From contig NC_079428.1 in the NCBI RefSeq assembly GCF_026213295.1, forward strand, positions 5,828,366 through 5,892,365: a stretch of 64,000 nt of DNA, written 5' to 3'. The translations under genes and the position numbers were made by a program. The DNA comes from Gadus chalcogrammus (Eukaryota > Chordata > Actinopteri > Gadiformes > Gadidae). Of the stretch, positions 1 to 57,500 are shown one piece after another. The notes beneath the pieces are model-generated. The model did no database searches and had not been told where the DNA came from. It worked only from the letters and a program-made list of their open reading frames with translations. The first letter of the stretch is position 1, and each line of letters opens with the position of its first letter.

Positions 1-253
1 AGAGCCTTTGGATCAAAGAACGAATCAATCATCGCCTTTTAACACTGCGCCAGAGGCACATATATGTTTTCCAAGGATCAACTCAGACTTCTGGTCAAAG
101 ACGGACTCGCCCCACCCCTAGCCTCTTCAATGTCACCGAGGCTGCATATCAATGAGCAGGCACAGAGATGTAGTCTCATCCTCAACAAGGAGGCCTTGAT
201 GTGGTTCTGGGGGCTGTTCAGCGCGGCACGCTGCACTCCTCTTAGGGAACTCA

Positions 254-7285
<7,032 letters not shown>

Positions 7286-7401
7286 GGTATGAAAAATCAA
7301 CTTAGAAAATAAGTGGATTCAAAAGGCTAAGTTTGCTTGAATTTGATACCAAATAGCCTAAAAATTTACAAGATCTAGCGTGAGCCAATCTGATTCTAAT
7401 C

Positions 7402-7407
7402 TTTATA
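7402..7407 (-). promoter_or_regulatory. Possible TATA box of the receptor gene
   Basis: The minus strand reads TATAAAG about 115 bp upstream of the receptor ATG at 7285. This would leave a 5' UTR of roughly 90 nt. There is no other support; such matches are common in this A/T-rich DNA. Confidence 0.25.
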
Positions 7408-7557
7408 GTTTTTTATATTCTGTAGCCTTTTAAATAATTATACAACCTCTAGGTTACGTTTCAATGAAACAAATGAGCTAACTAATGAGTAACTTTGATC
7501 GCACTGAAATAGCCCCCTCTTTGAAAGTCACGCCCACGTGCTGTTATGAAAAACTGT

Positions 7558-8063
7558 TGTCACAACTTCAACAAGGCTTTAGTTTTTCAGTTGTCTGTTT
7601 CCTGTTTTGCCAAACTAACTCCTGTCATTTCAGACTCTGCCACTCCTTTCTGCTCTGCATTACCTGCTTTTTTCATTCACCTGGCCTGCCACACCCCCAT
7701 ATAGTATATGTAGGCCTACCGGTCCATTTCCCTCAGTACTTTGCCAGATTGTCTAGTGTGTTACCTAGCTCTCCCGCGTCTTCTGATTCTGATTCTGATT
7801 CTGATTCTGCCTGCTCGTGTATCGACCTGCCTTTTTGGACTTTGGACCTTCCTTTTTGCCTGCTATACTGGATTGACCTGCCTACTGGATTGACCTTCCT
7901 GTTTGGACTTTGGACCTCCCCTTTTGCCTGCTCCTAGATTTGTTTGGTACACGGATTGACTACTTGGTTTGACCTCTGCTTGGAATAAACGCTGTTTCTT
8001 CACCTGAACTATTTCTCTTGTTGTGCTATTGGGTTCTCGTCTGCCATTTTGTGAAGCCTGACA
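7558..8063 (+). mobile_element. Probable solo LTR
   Basis: Termini TGTCA ... TGACA form the short inverted ends of an LTR. A polyadenylation signal AATAAA lies near 7985, about 80 bp before the 3' end, as expected for an R-U5 region. Flanking pentamers ACTGT and AGTGT match at 4 of 5 positions. No internal retrotransposon genes or second LTR are visible. The TCTGAT hexamer array lies inside it. Confidence 0.5.
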
Positions 8064-8707
8064 AGTGTAGGCCTACCTCAAGCAATAATGCCAAAGTGCA
8101 TTTTATTTTCTGGAACATACCAAGAAAGAAAATATAGCAGAATCCAGGAAAACCATTGTAAAATGATACTATCACTGATCAACAACTATCAATAGTGTTA
8201 CAACTTGATAAAATAATATGCAATGCCGACTTTAATCATTGGCTAATCAAAATATATATATTTAAGATATAGGCGTCCCCCATATAGACCTTTAAATAAA
8301 GAAAGGAGAATTTTAAGTGAGAGAAATACAAGACATCTTGTACGTGGTTCTCAATTGAAAGTACTGCTTTATTTATTTATCTGCTTGTTGACTGACTCAG
8401 GAGTGCGATTGCAAACTCATCAAGTTCTCCAATCGGTCAGTACTTCTCACTTCTTCTTTCTAAATAAAAATACCTAAAATGTCTATTTGTGCTTTTCCTC
8501 CTTGATTTGCAATGATCAATCTCAACTCTTACAAATGTGTATTTCTTGAGGTTCCCAATTAGCTTCTAACAAATTCAACCATAATATTGATATTTTTACA
8601 TCACATCAGTTCCAAAGTACTTTTTTGTTTAGGAAAATAAGGATTTTAGGACTGTATTAAGTAGGCCTATTCACAATACTTTTTTAGCAGGATTTTATTA
8701 TACACAT

Positions 8708-9064
8708 TGTGGCTACCGTGGTAGTCGGCGGCTGCGATTCCTGAAACAAACGCTCGAGCACGGTTGCGGTGCAGCGGTTTTATTACTGCAGCTCACAAAA
8801 GAAAGGGGAAATCATACAGTAACTCAAGTTTCTTCCACACTGCGGCAAAAAGGGTGAGGGGTCTCCGGGTCGGTGAGGTCGGCGTGGCTACCGCTCCCGG
8901 CTTCTCCCGCGACTGTCTCTCACTCGGCTCCCTCCCGGCACGAGCCACATGGCTGAGGGAGCCCCGAATGAGTGGAGAAGCAGGCTATTTAAGGCTAAGC
9001 TGCTTCTCCACCGGTTCCTCAGGTGCTCTTCATCTCCTTAATTGGAAACGGCCGGATTGCCACA
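8708..9064 (-). mobile_element. Probable solo LTR
   Basis: The ends are TGTGGC and GCCACA, perfect short inverted repeats, flanked by the 4-bp direct repeat ACAT at 8704-8707 and 9065-9068. On the minus strand a TTAAATAG-like promoter element and, further on, AATAAAACCG are in the order expected for U3-R-U5. No coding interior is present. Confidence 0.6.
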
Positions 9065-9124
9065 ACATGCAATTCAACTCAGTATATTCAAATTATTGAC
9101 TAAACAGCACATAAAACACACATT

Positions 9125-9130
9125 TTTATT
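9125..9130 (-). terminator. Candidate ehbp1l1 polyadenylation signal
   Basis: AATAAA on the minus strand about 1.4 kb past the ehbp1l1 stop codon. It is the first good match I find downstream of the stop. It would place a (TG)n tract (sense strand, 10196-10253) inside a 3' UTR of about 1.4 kb. Confidence 0.4.
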
Positions 9131-10195
9131 TGAGTGCAAATAACATTAAAACAGACATGTTGAAGTCTTCATTAAGAGCAAATAAAGTCAACAAACTGCA
9201 AACCCATTCCAACGCACTCCAACACAGTAATAAATAAGTCGGGCACTGACGGCGTCCATCTTTCAGACAGAAAACGTTTAACAGAAGGTTTCTTTTGATT
9301 CTTGTGCATCGAAGGGCATTTAGAGCAATCTTGTCAAAATGCAAAATTGTGATACCTACATTTTGGCAGATGTAACCCCCAAAAATACAGAACAGCACTG
9401 AGATATACTGCATGACACTTTAAAATATAAAAAAATAATTGTATTTTCTTTTGCAGCAAAATTGGGCCTATTCATAGAGTAAAATTTTGTTTCTTAAAAA
9501 TGTATCTGGTATCTGGAAACTACCAACTTTCATAGCAATGTCCAGTAATTCTGGGTTGTGATTTTCATGTAATACAAATAATGTGGGCCCATACCCTTCG
9601 TTAGCTTAGCTTTAGTTAAAATGTTCATGTTGTTTCAAATGTTCTTGTGTGATTTCTGAGTAAAAAAATCACAAGGATTCAAAGGGATTCATTTTGTTTT
9701 CTTTGAAGAGTAACATCTGTAACATTTTTCAATCCATGCTTCAAATATTAAACGTATCCAACATACTTTTGAATGAATTCCATAATCTGCGTAGATGTGG
9801 TTTTTAGATTGTCAATTGAAACGCAACATTTGGACAGACGGTGTGGGTGAGGTGGGAGGCAACGGGACGGAAGGCTGCACAGACATCACCAAAGCAAAGG
9901 CTGTGAGGGCCGTGCTCCCGTGGAGACCTTTGATCATTATGCAATGACAGTCATCCTTTGGCTTGTCTGCCCTGCGTCTAGCCGGTACACCTCAAGCCTA
10001 TGGACAAGACAGCGAACTAAAGTGCGTGCAGCCGGTGTTGCGTTGATGAACGTTTTTTCCGCATTTTTCCCGCACTGTAACATATCAAACAGCTCAGCAT
10101 TTATCTGTAAATAATGAAGCTGTGAAGTGGTGGGACCTCTGTGGGGATGTTGGGATATAATAAAGTACAGAACAAACGCAACCACGCATAAGAAG

Positions 10196-10214
10196 ACACA
10201 CACACACACACACA

Positions 10215-10253
<39 letters not shown>
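10196..10253. repeat. (CA)n microsatellite in the probable ehbp1l1 3' UTR
   Basis: Nearly pure (CA)n with two CCC interruptions, about 270 bp past the ehbp1l1 stop codon. The sense transcript would carry (UG)n. Confidence 0.95.
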
Positions 10254-10255
<2 letters not shown>

Positions 10256-10523
10256 TGATAAACAAAAGTCAACTATTGTAACACACATGCAAACTGCAAG
10301 AAAGCAGGTCAAAATGTTCCACTGTTCACAGTGCCTTGTTAAAAAGTACGTGGACCGGCCTCGACCGCACCGAAGCTGCCCAAAACGACCGCCCGATGTG
10401 TATGCGTTCACAAAGAGAGAGAGAGAGAGAGAGAGAGAGCATGTGTCCCGAGAGCCGCCGGTGGGGCAGGTGTGAGGCAGGCGACGGGTCACATGGTGAT
10501 GATCAGAGGGTCCTCTCCTACTC

Positions 10524-47316
<36,793 letters not shown>

Positions 47317-50300
47317 GCTCGGGCTCTCGGATCAAGTGCAGGGTGAACGGACATCGGTGGGGTTGAAAGAAAGATACGAAAGAATAAAAGTTATCCACGT
47401 CTTGCGCGTCGACAACCCCTGTGGGCTCGTCAATGTGGAGAGAGAAAACTGAAACTGCTCTGCCCTTCTGTGCGACGGGAGTGTGTGTGTGGAGCAACGC
47501 ACACACACCTACACACATACAGACACACAGTGCTGCGCTGTATTCACATGTCCCCCTATGCAACGGATTAGCAGCAAAACAAACGCGCGTCGCTGTTCTG
47601 GCTGGGGCCAGTTGGTCTGCATAGAGCAGGGTGACAATATTTTCATCATGCATACTGCCAGTGCTAAGAGGATACCTCACCACTGAGGTCATGGCCTGAG
47701 CATCTAGCTATCTTCAGGACCCACAACACAGATACACAGATCTGTCCCGTCTGTGTTCAAGCAAAGCAGAGATTTCAACACTACTAATGGGGCAGGGGTT
47801 GTTTAATTTAATGTGATATTCAGGCTACAGTTGGCCTACCTAATGAGGGCGAGCAATGCATCGCATTTGACTGGAACTTTGTAAATGTCTGTAGAGAGCG
47901 CACCTGTTGGTATGGAAAGGTTGCATGCCCAGGTCTATGCAAAATACTCTTAAAAACAAACAATGATATCTGGATTTCAATGGAAACCAGTAGGAAAACG
48001 TGTTCAACCGTCAACAGATCAAAACATAGAGCGCAATGCTGGACCGATGAGTCCATTGTGGGTTAATGCTTCTGTTGTGGCGGTGTATTAACCTACAGGG
48101 GGAAATAAAGGAAATAATGACGTTACAACTCAACCACTTTAGAGTCGGTAGCTTAAGCTATTGTTGAGTGACTTGTCCGTTAGCCTCAAGCACAGTCCAC
48201 GTTGTGGACTAGCACCGACATCAGTGTAGTTACGCCACCCTTTCCCCCACCCCTCCAGTCAAGGAAGCAGCTGGATTTGGGTGGGGTTTGTAGACCTCTA
48301 GGGAGTCACCCTTCTTATATGAGCTGGATTTCTGTTTACGGTGGTGGAGACGTCGAGAAAAAACTGGTCAACTGCTGTCCTCACAAGCAAGAGTTTTTGA
48401 AATGGTTTGTGACTTTGAGACAAGTCAGAAAATGACACTGCACACAATATGTCAGAGTGAGATAACACTAATGGTACATGTATCATTACACAGGAATTAA
48501 TATATAACAACACAGCGCTACTATAGGCCTATATGGAACTACATTGTCATAAGTTAAGCAATATTCTCACACATATATAGGCTTCATTCAAATGTAAAAT
48601 ATAATATATATATATATAACCATAAATATAAAGAGAACAACTTCTCTTTAAACTCTTTAATCCTGCTGTCCACCCACCCTGAGCACAAAAGTGTGAGAAT
48701 CCACCTAATATAGCTCCTCCATTGTTCCACCGAGCTGGGAATAACTACATCTTACCCATGTTTTGGGTTTGTTTATGTTGGATGTACAGTACGGCCCCCT
48801 GGCTTAATGTACTTCCTGTTAGACGGCCACACTACACCGGCGGCCCGCTGTGCATCCTGTTGTTGAAAATAAATAATCTATAGGGCATGTAAGTGCTTGA
48901 ATGCCACCTGTAGGAAAGGGGATGTGGGAGAGAGGAAGCAGCTCTTTGACGCGTTCGGGAGAGGTTCATAGCAGAACTGAGGTCGCCTTTGTAAATGTAC
49001 CGGGTGCGTTTGCTCATAATTTAACCATTTTGCATACATCAAAGAACGTGAGGGCGTCCTATTGGATTGAAAACATATTGGGTGTGAAGAGATACCATAC
49101 CACGTTTTAGGTTTCGCCACGAGATGTCGTTGGCACTATTCCCTGTAACAAAAAAGAAACGTGCTCAGTTTCAGGGCACCCAGAGCCTTTCGCCAATCTG
49201 ATATTCACCCGCTTCGAGGGGAGTCGTGATCTATTGCTTTCATCACGCACACATACATACAGGAGAGTCCCCAACCAAACGTCGCCCTCGACCTTAGTAA
49301 ATATAGCCCAGGCTCCGCTCAGGCACCTGTCGCCTGTCACTCGGGACAGCGCTCCATTACGCCCAAAGACATGGGCAGATCCCCCCCCCCACACCCCCCA
49401 ACCAACCAACCGGTATGAGAGCATGATTCACAATCACGAGAACGAAAAAGAGTGCGCATTGCATTGTTGAGCCCCCGGCCCCGAACCCCCGCAGCCTGCC
49501 CCTATTAACAGTTGTTAACTGCACCGTTGTCAAGTAAACGGTGACAAGGAACCACACCGCAGATGATGTTATGAGTCGTCAGAACCCGCTGCCCCACGAC
49601 GCTACGATACAACGGACGCTTTGTGCCTTCGGATGTCCGCTGATTGGTGAATCACGTGACCCAACAATCCAAGTCCTTATTCTGCGTGCATGTGTGTGAG
49701 AGTGCGAGTCAGTGTGTGCGCGCGTCTGGGTACATGCGCGTAATAACAGTCGCTCCTAAAGGGCATGGTGTCAATGGTGGTGAACCGTGCAATGACTCAG
49801 GTGTTTGGTTACTCATGTTTCAGGGGATTGCCTTCGTTATTTATTGTCATTTCAATGTTCAATAGAAATTAAACCAAAGAAATGAATTCCTAATGTAATA
49901 TAAGCTATGCGGCTTTAGCTTTCCTAATTCAATTTACAATTTGTTCCCGCCCACCCCCACCAATAGAAACACATTATCGATCTATGTCTATGAACATACC
50001 GTTTCACAAGCTGAGTAGCTGTATTCAGTTACAGGTGAGAGCAAACCGCTCCTTAAAGCACACACTTCGACAAATACCCTCAGGTAGAAACCAGATAAGA
50101 CAGATGACCTGGTTGTGTGCGCGCGTGCGCGCGTGCGTGTGCGTGTGTGTGTGAGCGAGAGATTAAGGCGTGACTGGGCCCAGACTCATAGCGTCTCATC
50201 CCTGATTTCCTCCACCCTTCCAGTCTGGATAAAAGCGTGTGCTATCAAATCCCTGCCCTACATAATGGGCGGAACAGAAGATCTCCGAAGGAAATACCAT

Positions 50301-51877
50301 TCTGCTTTCCAACGCTGACCGCATAGCTCTCAAATCAAAACAAATGTCAGTTGAGTAAATGAAGATGTTTGGGAGTGTTGCATCACCCTATGCTATATGG
50401 AAAATGTCCAAAATACTATTTTGGTTTGCGATTCGGTATGTTCATATGCAAAAGCCTACAGATAGATTGACGATGTGATCAGCCTTCTTTCATTTCATGT
50501 CTTATTCATTAAATAGTTTGATTTAATTATTTTTGTCCAGCTTGATCAGGTCAAATGAGGGTAAAGTACCTTCCTGTAACAACCTCACATTGTGGTACCA
50601 TATGTCTCAAGAAATGTCAAGTTAAAATCTCATAAGGGTAATGGGTTATTTAGTTACTGTAACCTAGGGGTCGGCAACCCTAGGCACGCGTGCCACCACT
50701 GGCAAGGGGCAGCATAATCATTGGCACACTTCCATTGATTCCTCCCAGTGCAAATATGTTACAATGAATTACAGAAAGCAGTGTTCTGAAATGGGAATGG
50801 ATCAATTAATAGTTTTTAAACCTATATTGTGAGTAATAGAAAAGAAAATATTTAAAATATCGTTGCAAATGCTGTTGTTGCTGTATGCATCGCCTTCACA
50901 TGGTTTTGAATAGCTGTACATGTCTTAAAGATATTGATGTGGATGGTTTCAACATTCTCATATATTCTCGTTTTTTACATTTCTCACAGTGCAAATATGT
51001 TTTTGAATGAGTTTCTGAAAATGGTGCTTTAAGATTGGGACATATGTTATTATAATTTGTAAGCCCATGTTGCAAATATAACAACCAAAAAAACATTTAA
51101 AATGATGATTGTGGACTACATGGAAATAATACAATTCCAGGACTTCTGGAAATGTTTTTGGTCGCTGTGTCATAATTCAGCTTCATTTTTTATATATTGT
51201 TGCTTAAGGCACACTCAATAACGTGAAAATGTCAAACTGACACTGCATTTTGAAATGGTTGCTGACCCCTGCTGTAACCCATGTTCAAATCTAGTTTATC
51301 TGCTGCGACCATTGAGCTGCGCTGGGCAGGTGTTCATTTCAGAGCCTGGTTATGGGCCTATATTTGGAAGCCTTCCCTGCTGCTCCACCGCGATAACTTA
51401 ACTCCTTGTGACAACAGAAGGCGTCGTCAGACATGGAGCCGTAGCAAGAGGGTGGCTGCATATCTTTGTAGACCGACTGTGATAAGGCTTTGTTGCTGTC
51501 ACATTAAAAAAAATGGTTACGATTATTTAAAAAAGGAAGACATTTTTAGTTCCACAGATTAAAAAAAAGGACGTCGAATCTGACGGTAAGCCAAATAAAA
51601 CAGGCGAAATAAACCTTTTGACCTCTTGTTAAAAAACCTGACATTTGGCGTCAGAGCATATTGTCTAATGGCGACACCCAGTGACTGTTTCGGGAATTGA
51701 CTAATAAGGGGACCATTACGGAGCAATTTCTGTTGCGGAACGGTGAAGAATAAATCTAAGGTAGACGACTCTTTGTCGCTTTTCTTTATCTACTCTGCAT
51801 ATCAAACCCCCCAAAATGCGCCCCAACTCATACGAATCAAGGAGAAGCTACCCACCAGGTATTCCATGTTTTTTTTT
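47317..51877. other. Intergenic region between ehbp1l1 and taf6l
   Basis: No credible coding exon on either strand. Immediately left is the ehbp1l1 start codon, so the 5' UTR and promoter should be here. A plausible promoter zone is 49480-49670, which is G/C-richer and holds an inverted CCAAT (ATTGG) next to CACGTG near 49644-49658. A second 5' UTR exon could be present but I cannot identify one. A hAT-like MITE occupies 50665-51271. Confidence 0.55.
50665..51271. mobile_element. Non-autonomous hAT-like element with perfect target duplication
   Basis: Ends TAGGGGTCGGCAACC and GGTTGCTGACCCCTG are near-perfect inverses. The 8-bp sequence CTGTAACC flanks both sides (50657-50664 and 51272-51279). 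These ends and the 8-bp duplication fit hAT/Charlie-like elements. The 607-bp body has no transposase frame. Confidence 0.88.
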
Positions 51878-51883
51878 TTTATT
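51878..51883 (-). terminator. taf6l polyadenylation signal
   Basis: AATAAA on the minus strand, about 45 bp past the taf6l stop codon. It is the nearest match and implies a very short 3' UTR. Confidence 0.55.
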
Positions 51884-51927
51884 ATTCTATCAAACTGAGA
51901 GCTATGTACACAGCGCCCCCTGCAGGC

Positions 51928-54518
51928 TCAGAGGGGCAGGTGGAGGGAGTAGTGGGAGCAGGCCCAGCGCCGCACCGGCTTGCTCACCCTGCCGATGACG
52001 GGCAGCTTGTGGGCGTAGGTTCGCGGCGGCAGGGAAGGGAGCGGTGGCGCCGGGGGCGGAGCTACGGCCGTGGTGGCGGCGGCAGCGGCGGCGGCGAGAG
52101 CGGAGGAGGAGGAGGAGGCGGGGACGGAGGCGGTCAGGGAGGGCGGCGCCGGGGCAGCCGGCGCGAATGCCGTGAGGAACGGCCGTCTCCCCTGGCAGCG
52201 GCGGCCCATCTGGCGCCCGCCGATGAGGAAGGCGAAGGTGGGCGCGCCGCCCCCGGCCGGCGGGGCGGTGAAGCGGGCCTTGGGGAAGACGTCGCGGGAC
52301 GGGCCCGCCGCGCGCTGGCCGGGCCGCGACGAGGAGGCCCGGGAGCGCTGGGCCGAGGAGGAGGAAGAGCGGGCCAGCGGCCTGAGGACAGAGGTCAGCT
52401 ATGAGGACAGAACTGGGCGACGTTGCTACATTAAATACCTTCTACCAAAAGTAAGTCTATGTTATGTTTGATGACCGAGCCGGTCGCGGGCTGTTCCGAC
52501 GTTACGCACGCGGCGTCAGAGGCCGAGGGCCGAGGGGAGACGCCCTTTAAAGGGACTGGAGACTTCCTGGTTTGGTATTACATTACACAATGAGACCCTA
52601 CGCTTTAGGACCACACTGCAAAGGGTTTCTACATCACAATGCATCATGGGATGTTTTGTTTTGCCACAACACGCATGACAACTGTTCGGCAGTTAAATTA
52701 AAAACACAATAATGTCACAACAATACATAAAAAAATAATGACCACCTAAATAATAACATTGAAATACTCCTATGCTCCCAAAATGGCGGAGGTCTTGACA
52801 ATACCAATCTATCTAAGATAACTTGCAATATACGCCCTTAGTATTTGCACAAGTTAACCAATAGTCCCACGCTGGGGCGAAGTTAACCATCGCCCCAGAC
52901 GCTCGCTGTCTGGGAGGGACCAATCAGAAGCAGGGTACCGCGGCCGTGCCTACCTGCTGAGGCCCGTGGCCGCCAGGCTGGGGGGGGCGGGCTCGGCGGC
53001 CCCGCCGCCGCGGGGGCTCCCGTCGCGCCGCGGGCTGAGGCTCAGGTTGGCCGTGAGCTGGGGCATCTTGCGGGCCGTGTCCGGGTGGGCGGGGCCGGGG
53101 GGGGGGTCCTTGGCCGCCATGCCCAGCTGGGGCAGGGCGCGGGGCGGGGAGACGCCCCCCGGCCCGCGGCCGCCACCGCCGCCGCCGCCGCCCGGCCCGC
53201 GGCCCTCGGCGCCGGGCCCCGTGCTGAAGCGGACCGCCAGGCTGTCCCCGAAGAAGGAGTAGAGCTCGCCGTACATGGCGGGCAGCGGCACGGGGCTCCA
53301 GGCCTCCCAGGGGCAGCCGGCGCCGCCCGCCTGCAGGTGGCTGGCGATGCCCAGCGCCGCCTCCGACAGGGGCTCCGGCGGGGGGGTGAGGCCCGGGGAG
53401 CTGGCCCGGTGGCCCGGGGCCCCGGGGCCCGGGTCCTGCCGGCCCGCGCCGGCGCCCCGGGGTCCCTCGGCCGGCTGGGACAGGGAGAGGGCCTTCATCT
53501 TGAGGAGCCGCTCCACCGCCACCTGGGGGAGACACAGTCAGTCAGGACGGGTTTGGACCAGGAGGGACAGCGTGGGATATGATTGGGATATCGTATCAAA
53601 AGGTTGTTTATACATGGCTCCTAAAGTTCAGTTCATGAGTCTCAGCGACAGAAGGAGGACACATTAGGTCCAGGGATAAAGGAGACAAACTAATAACGAG
53701 GAAGAGCTTCTGAGAGCTTCTGAATAACTAACAAGGAGGCATTGGATGTGATCATTTGAAGTTGTTTGTTGCCATGGTCTCAACCAATGAGCCGATAGCA
53801 AGAAGTCCCCGCTGACTGCAGCCGTGGGCGGGGTTATCTCAGAGCTCACCCGCCGTGAACCAGGGTTTGCTTCCAGGTGAGGCTGACGGCATGAGTCGCC
53901 ATGGTAACCGAACTAGTCTAATGGTGGATTATGAAACCAAAAGTCATGGGTTCCGCTGAATTCAAACGTATCCGGTTACACTGGAAATCTAGCTTCTTGA
54001 AATAGGGCCCGTCTTGCTTCCCGGTGAATCACGCTCACTCAGCTAATATTTACCCACAGAAAAAATATTTTTGCCAACTTTTCGTTATATTGGCTTATTT
54101 TCTCTTGCATATGTATTGTATTTTATTACTTCATTTTATTGTGTGATTTCTACAATGCATTTTTTAACTTGCCTTTGTTTGTTTTTTACTTTATTATTTT
54201 ATTTTATGACTGTGTTTCAATGTGAAGCCCTTTGAGTCTGCCTCGTGTGTAAAGTGCTGCATAAATAAAGTTGCCTTGCCTAGCCTTTATTAGCAAAGTA
54301 CCCCCAAAACAGTATCAACCATTACGCTGCTGCCTTCCACCCATTCGTCATCGTCGGATGTTATTTTCCGTGCTTGTGGTACTTACGAGGATGGCTCCGT
54401 AGACCTTGTGTCCGTCCGCCTTCACCTGGGCGTTGGACACAGAGTAGTCGTCCAGCACCGCCTGCAGGTTGGCCCAGTAGGCCGGCAGGTGGGGGTACAG
54501 CACCCTCTCCACCGCCTG

Positions 54519-54583
<65 letters not shown>

Positions 54584-57500
54584 CGACCGATCAGCCACCA
54601 TCCCCCATGTTGGCTCCACCCGGATCCAAAATGGCGGACCGAGCTCCCCGAGGGAATCCATACAGACTAGATTAGACCCTATAGGTCTTCTGCCTAGCGC
54701 TGAATAATTCATCATTCGAGGTTGAATGTTGGCTGTGGAAAATAAAATAATACAGTGGCTCTGTTGTGTTTATAATGTAGCACTTTAAGTGGTTTTGCTA
54801 ATTCGGTTTATTTTATGTTCTCGCGTGATTCTGGGAATTTCTGGTTTGTTGCTTCCTGGTTGAATGCACTTATTGTAAAAACGTCAGTGATGTACCGTAA
54901 GGTAATGTGCAATAGCATTAGTAGCACTAGTAGGAGTCCATTTATAATTTATGTATGTTTAGTATGCGAGAACAGAGCAGTGTTCCTAATTGTGTGTGTG
55001 CATCATCTACTGCCAAGCAGAATACACTGGGGACAAACTTCAAGACCCCTCCGCCCTATGGAATCTCTGGCAGGTTTTTTATAATGGTTCCCATGGTTAC
55101 AGGGGCTACACTGTATGTGTATATGGAGCGTTTCCAAGTTAGCCATCTTATTAAATATCGAAGCAAATGGGATAATACTTTTTATGAGCCGTCCATAATC
55201 ACCAAGTTGATCTCCACTGTTAGAGGTTTAATATGTGTATGGAGTGTAAATATTAGAGGAGTTGTAGACAGTCGCAGTAGACGTTGGTCTGCCCTCTAGT
55301 GGTCCAAAGGTGCAAATGGAACATCCCATTTGCGTGTATTTGAAATTCAACACGATTAAAACTTAAAACGTCATAAAAAAGATATAAAACAAGAAGAATA
55401 CACTGGTTACATTTTAAAGTAGTGTGAATATTATGAGAGGAGTTAAAATTAAATGTTTGCAGAGAATGTTAAAATCGTATTAAAACTTAAGTCTTAATCA
55501 ATTAATTGAAGGATCGGGAAAAAATGGAACGGATCATAAAGACAATGAAATGGAGGAATAAGGGTTAGACGGTACCTTCCAGCCCAGGGCGTGGAGCCCC
55601 ACCACCGCCCCGTAGTGAGAGCACAGGGGGCGGACCGGGTCCGACAGGACCTTCTGGAGGGACAGCAGGATCTGGTGGTACAGCCCGCTCACCAGGTCTC
55701 CATGGGACCTGACCGGTTCAAATGAACGGAGATAATTAACCAAGTTCCACCTCTGCATGCTTTAAAAAAGAGATTTAGATTCAATTTCCCTCCCCACCCT
55801 CCCTTCCCTGTCCCTCTTGATTATCTAGTCCATAAAAGGCCAAACTGTACAAAGGGTTGCCTTTAGGTTATTAGTATTCGTCATACTGGAGGATATAAGT
55901 AGATCGGGAAAGATTTGCACCTGTCAACCAAAAAAATCCTCAGAGTTATACACAACTTTACGCAGAAGAAATGCTTTCTCAAAACATTCCCCTCACATTT
56001 TTCCTGAAATCCTCCAAGAACAAAGCACCATCCACTAGCGACGCACTACCAACCACACACATGAGACGAAAACGCGACTTTCCGAGGTGCACCTGAACGC
56101 ACCGCGGGTTGGGGGCGGGGCCTCACCAGAAGATGTGGCTGAGCAGCAGGGCTGCGTAGTCGCGGAGGGTCCAGTGGTCGTTGAGGGGGTTGATGGAGGC
56201 GGCCAGCGGCTCCAGGATGCAGTACATGACGCTGGACACCAGGCTGCGCACGTAGGAGCCCAGGTAGAGGTAGGGGTTCTGGATGAGGCTCTTCACCATG
56301 TGCAGCAGCCGGTTGAGCTGCTCCAGGTCGTGGCTCACCGACTTCACCTGCAAGGGGGGGGGGGGGGGGGGGGGGGGGGGGTCAAAGGTTAGGGAGCCGC
56401 TACTGTAGATTATCATGTTATCAGTATAAATATTCTTGATATAATTCATGTTATCTTCATGAATCGAATCAATGTTAATTGATTCTACAATAAATATAGA
56501 TTGTTGGGATGATAATTAGAACATTATTTCTATAATCATAGAATTGCGGGATGAATACTTATTTACTTGTTTCAAAATTGTTACCACTTCTTCCTGCTGA
56601 TTAATTGTTGCCAGAAAGCTATTTTCACAGCGAAACATAGTGGCCATACGTATAGCCTGAGCTCATGTGCACTTTATTTGTATGTATGTGAACCGGTGAA
56701 GTAAATAATTCAAAGACTGAAAACAAACCCCGCTGATGACGTAAACAAAATACGGCAGCAAGGCCGCCATCTTGGAGTTGGACTGGAGGTCAAGCAAAGC
56801 CACCTGAAACAGATTAACATTCAGAGGATTACCCATGTGTTATATATTAGGCGTATATTACAGTACAGGCACTCACTCAAACAATAAACAGTGCCGATGC
56901 TGATGGCACGGTGACAATGTGCATGTGCACGTTGCCGACATGCGTGTGCACGGTGCTGTCGTGCGTGTGCACGGTGCTGACGTGCACGTGCACAGCCAGG
57001 ATGTGCCATCAGATCGGTTCTAGTGAGGTGGGGGCTCTGCTTCAGGGATTCCAGTTGAGGCTGGGTCATCCCATGACTGCATGTCACAGCATCCCCACAA
57101 ACAGCATGTAAGGGCACCATAAGACCCCAATGGCTTTAATGTTAACGCAAACACTGGGTTTTGGTCTGAAATTTGCTGCGATCCAACCGTTTGGGTTTCA
57201 CATTGTTGCTTCTGTTTTACATGATCAAATATGAACTGGATATTATTAAGTCCCTTGTGTACCTTTTTTTCCTTTGTATAATTCCTACATTTAGTCTAAT
57301 AGCCATTCATGAGCTAATGCCACCCACAGTATCATCATGTTTGTTTGTGATTCTTTTATGCAGAACACTGTTTTGCCATTAGTATTTTTCCACATTTTCT
57401 AAATACAATAATGGCAGACAACGGAGGTGGGTGCAGTCTTTCCACCATTTTTTATGGGGGGGGGGGGATCAAAGCTGTACCTTCATGAGGTGGGGGTCCT

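Larger units (their letters stand above)
7286..9124. other. Intergenic region between the receptor and ehbp1l1
   Basis: No credible coding exon on either strand. It holds the two LTR-like elements described separately, a short TCTGAT hexamer array near 7778-7810, and A/T-rich unique sequence between 8064 and 8707. The receptor promoter should lie near the left end and the ehbp1l1 polyadenylation site near the right end. Confidence 0.6.

Noticed and set aside
49234..49470. Coding exon in the ehbp1l1-taf6l gap
   Set aside because: Short frames on both strands lack splice sites and protein similarity. The region looks more like a promoter or 5' UTR.
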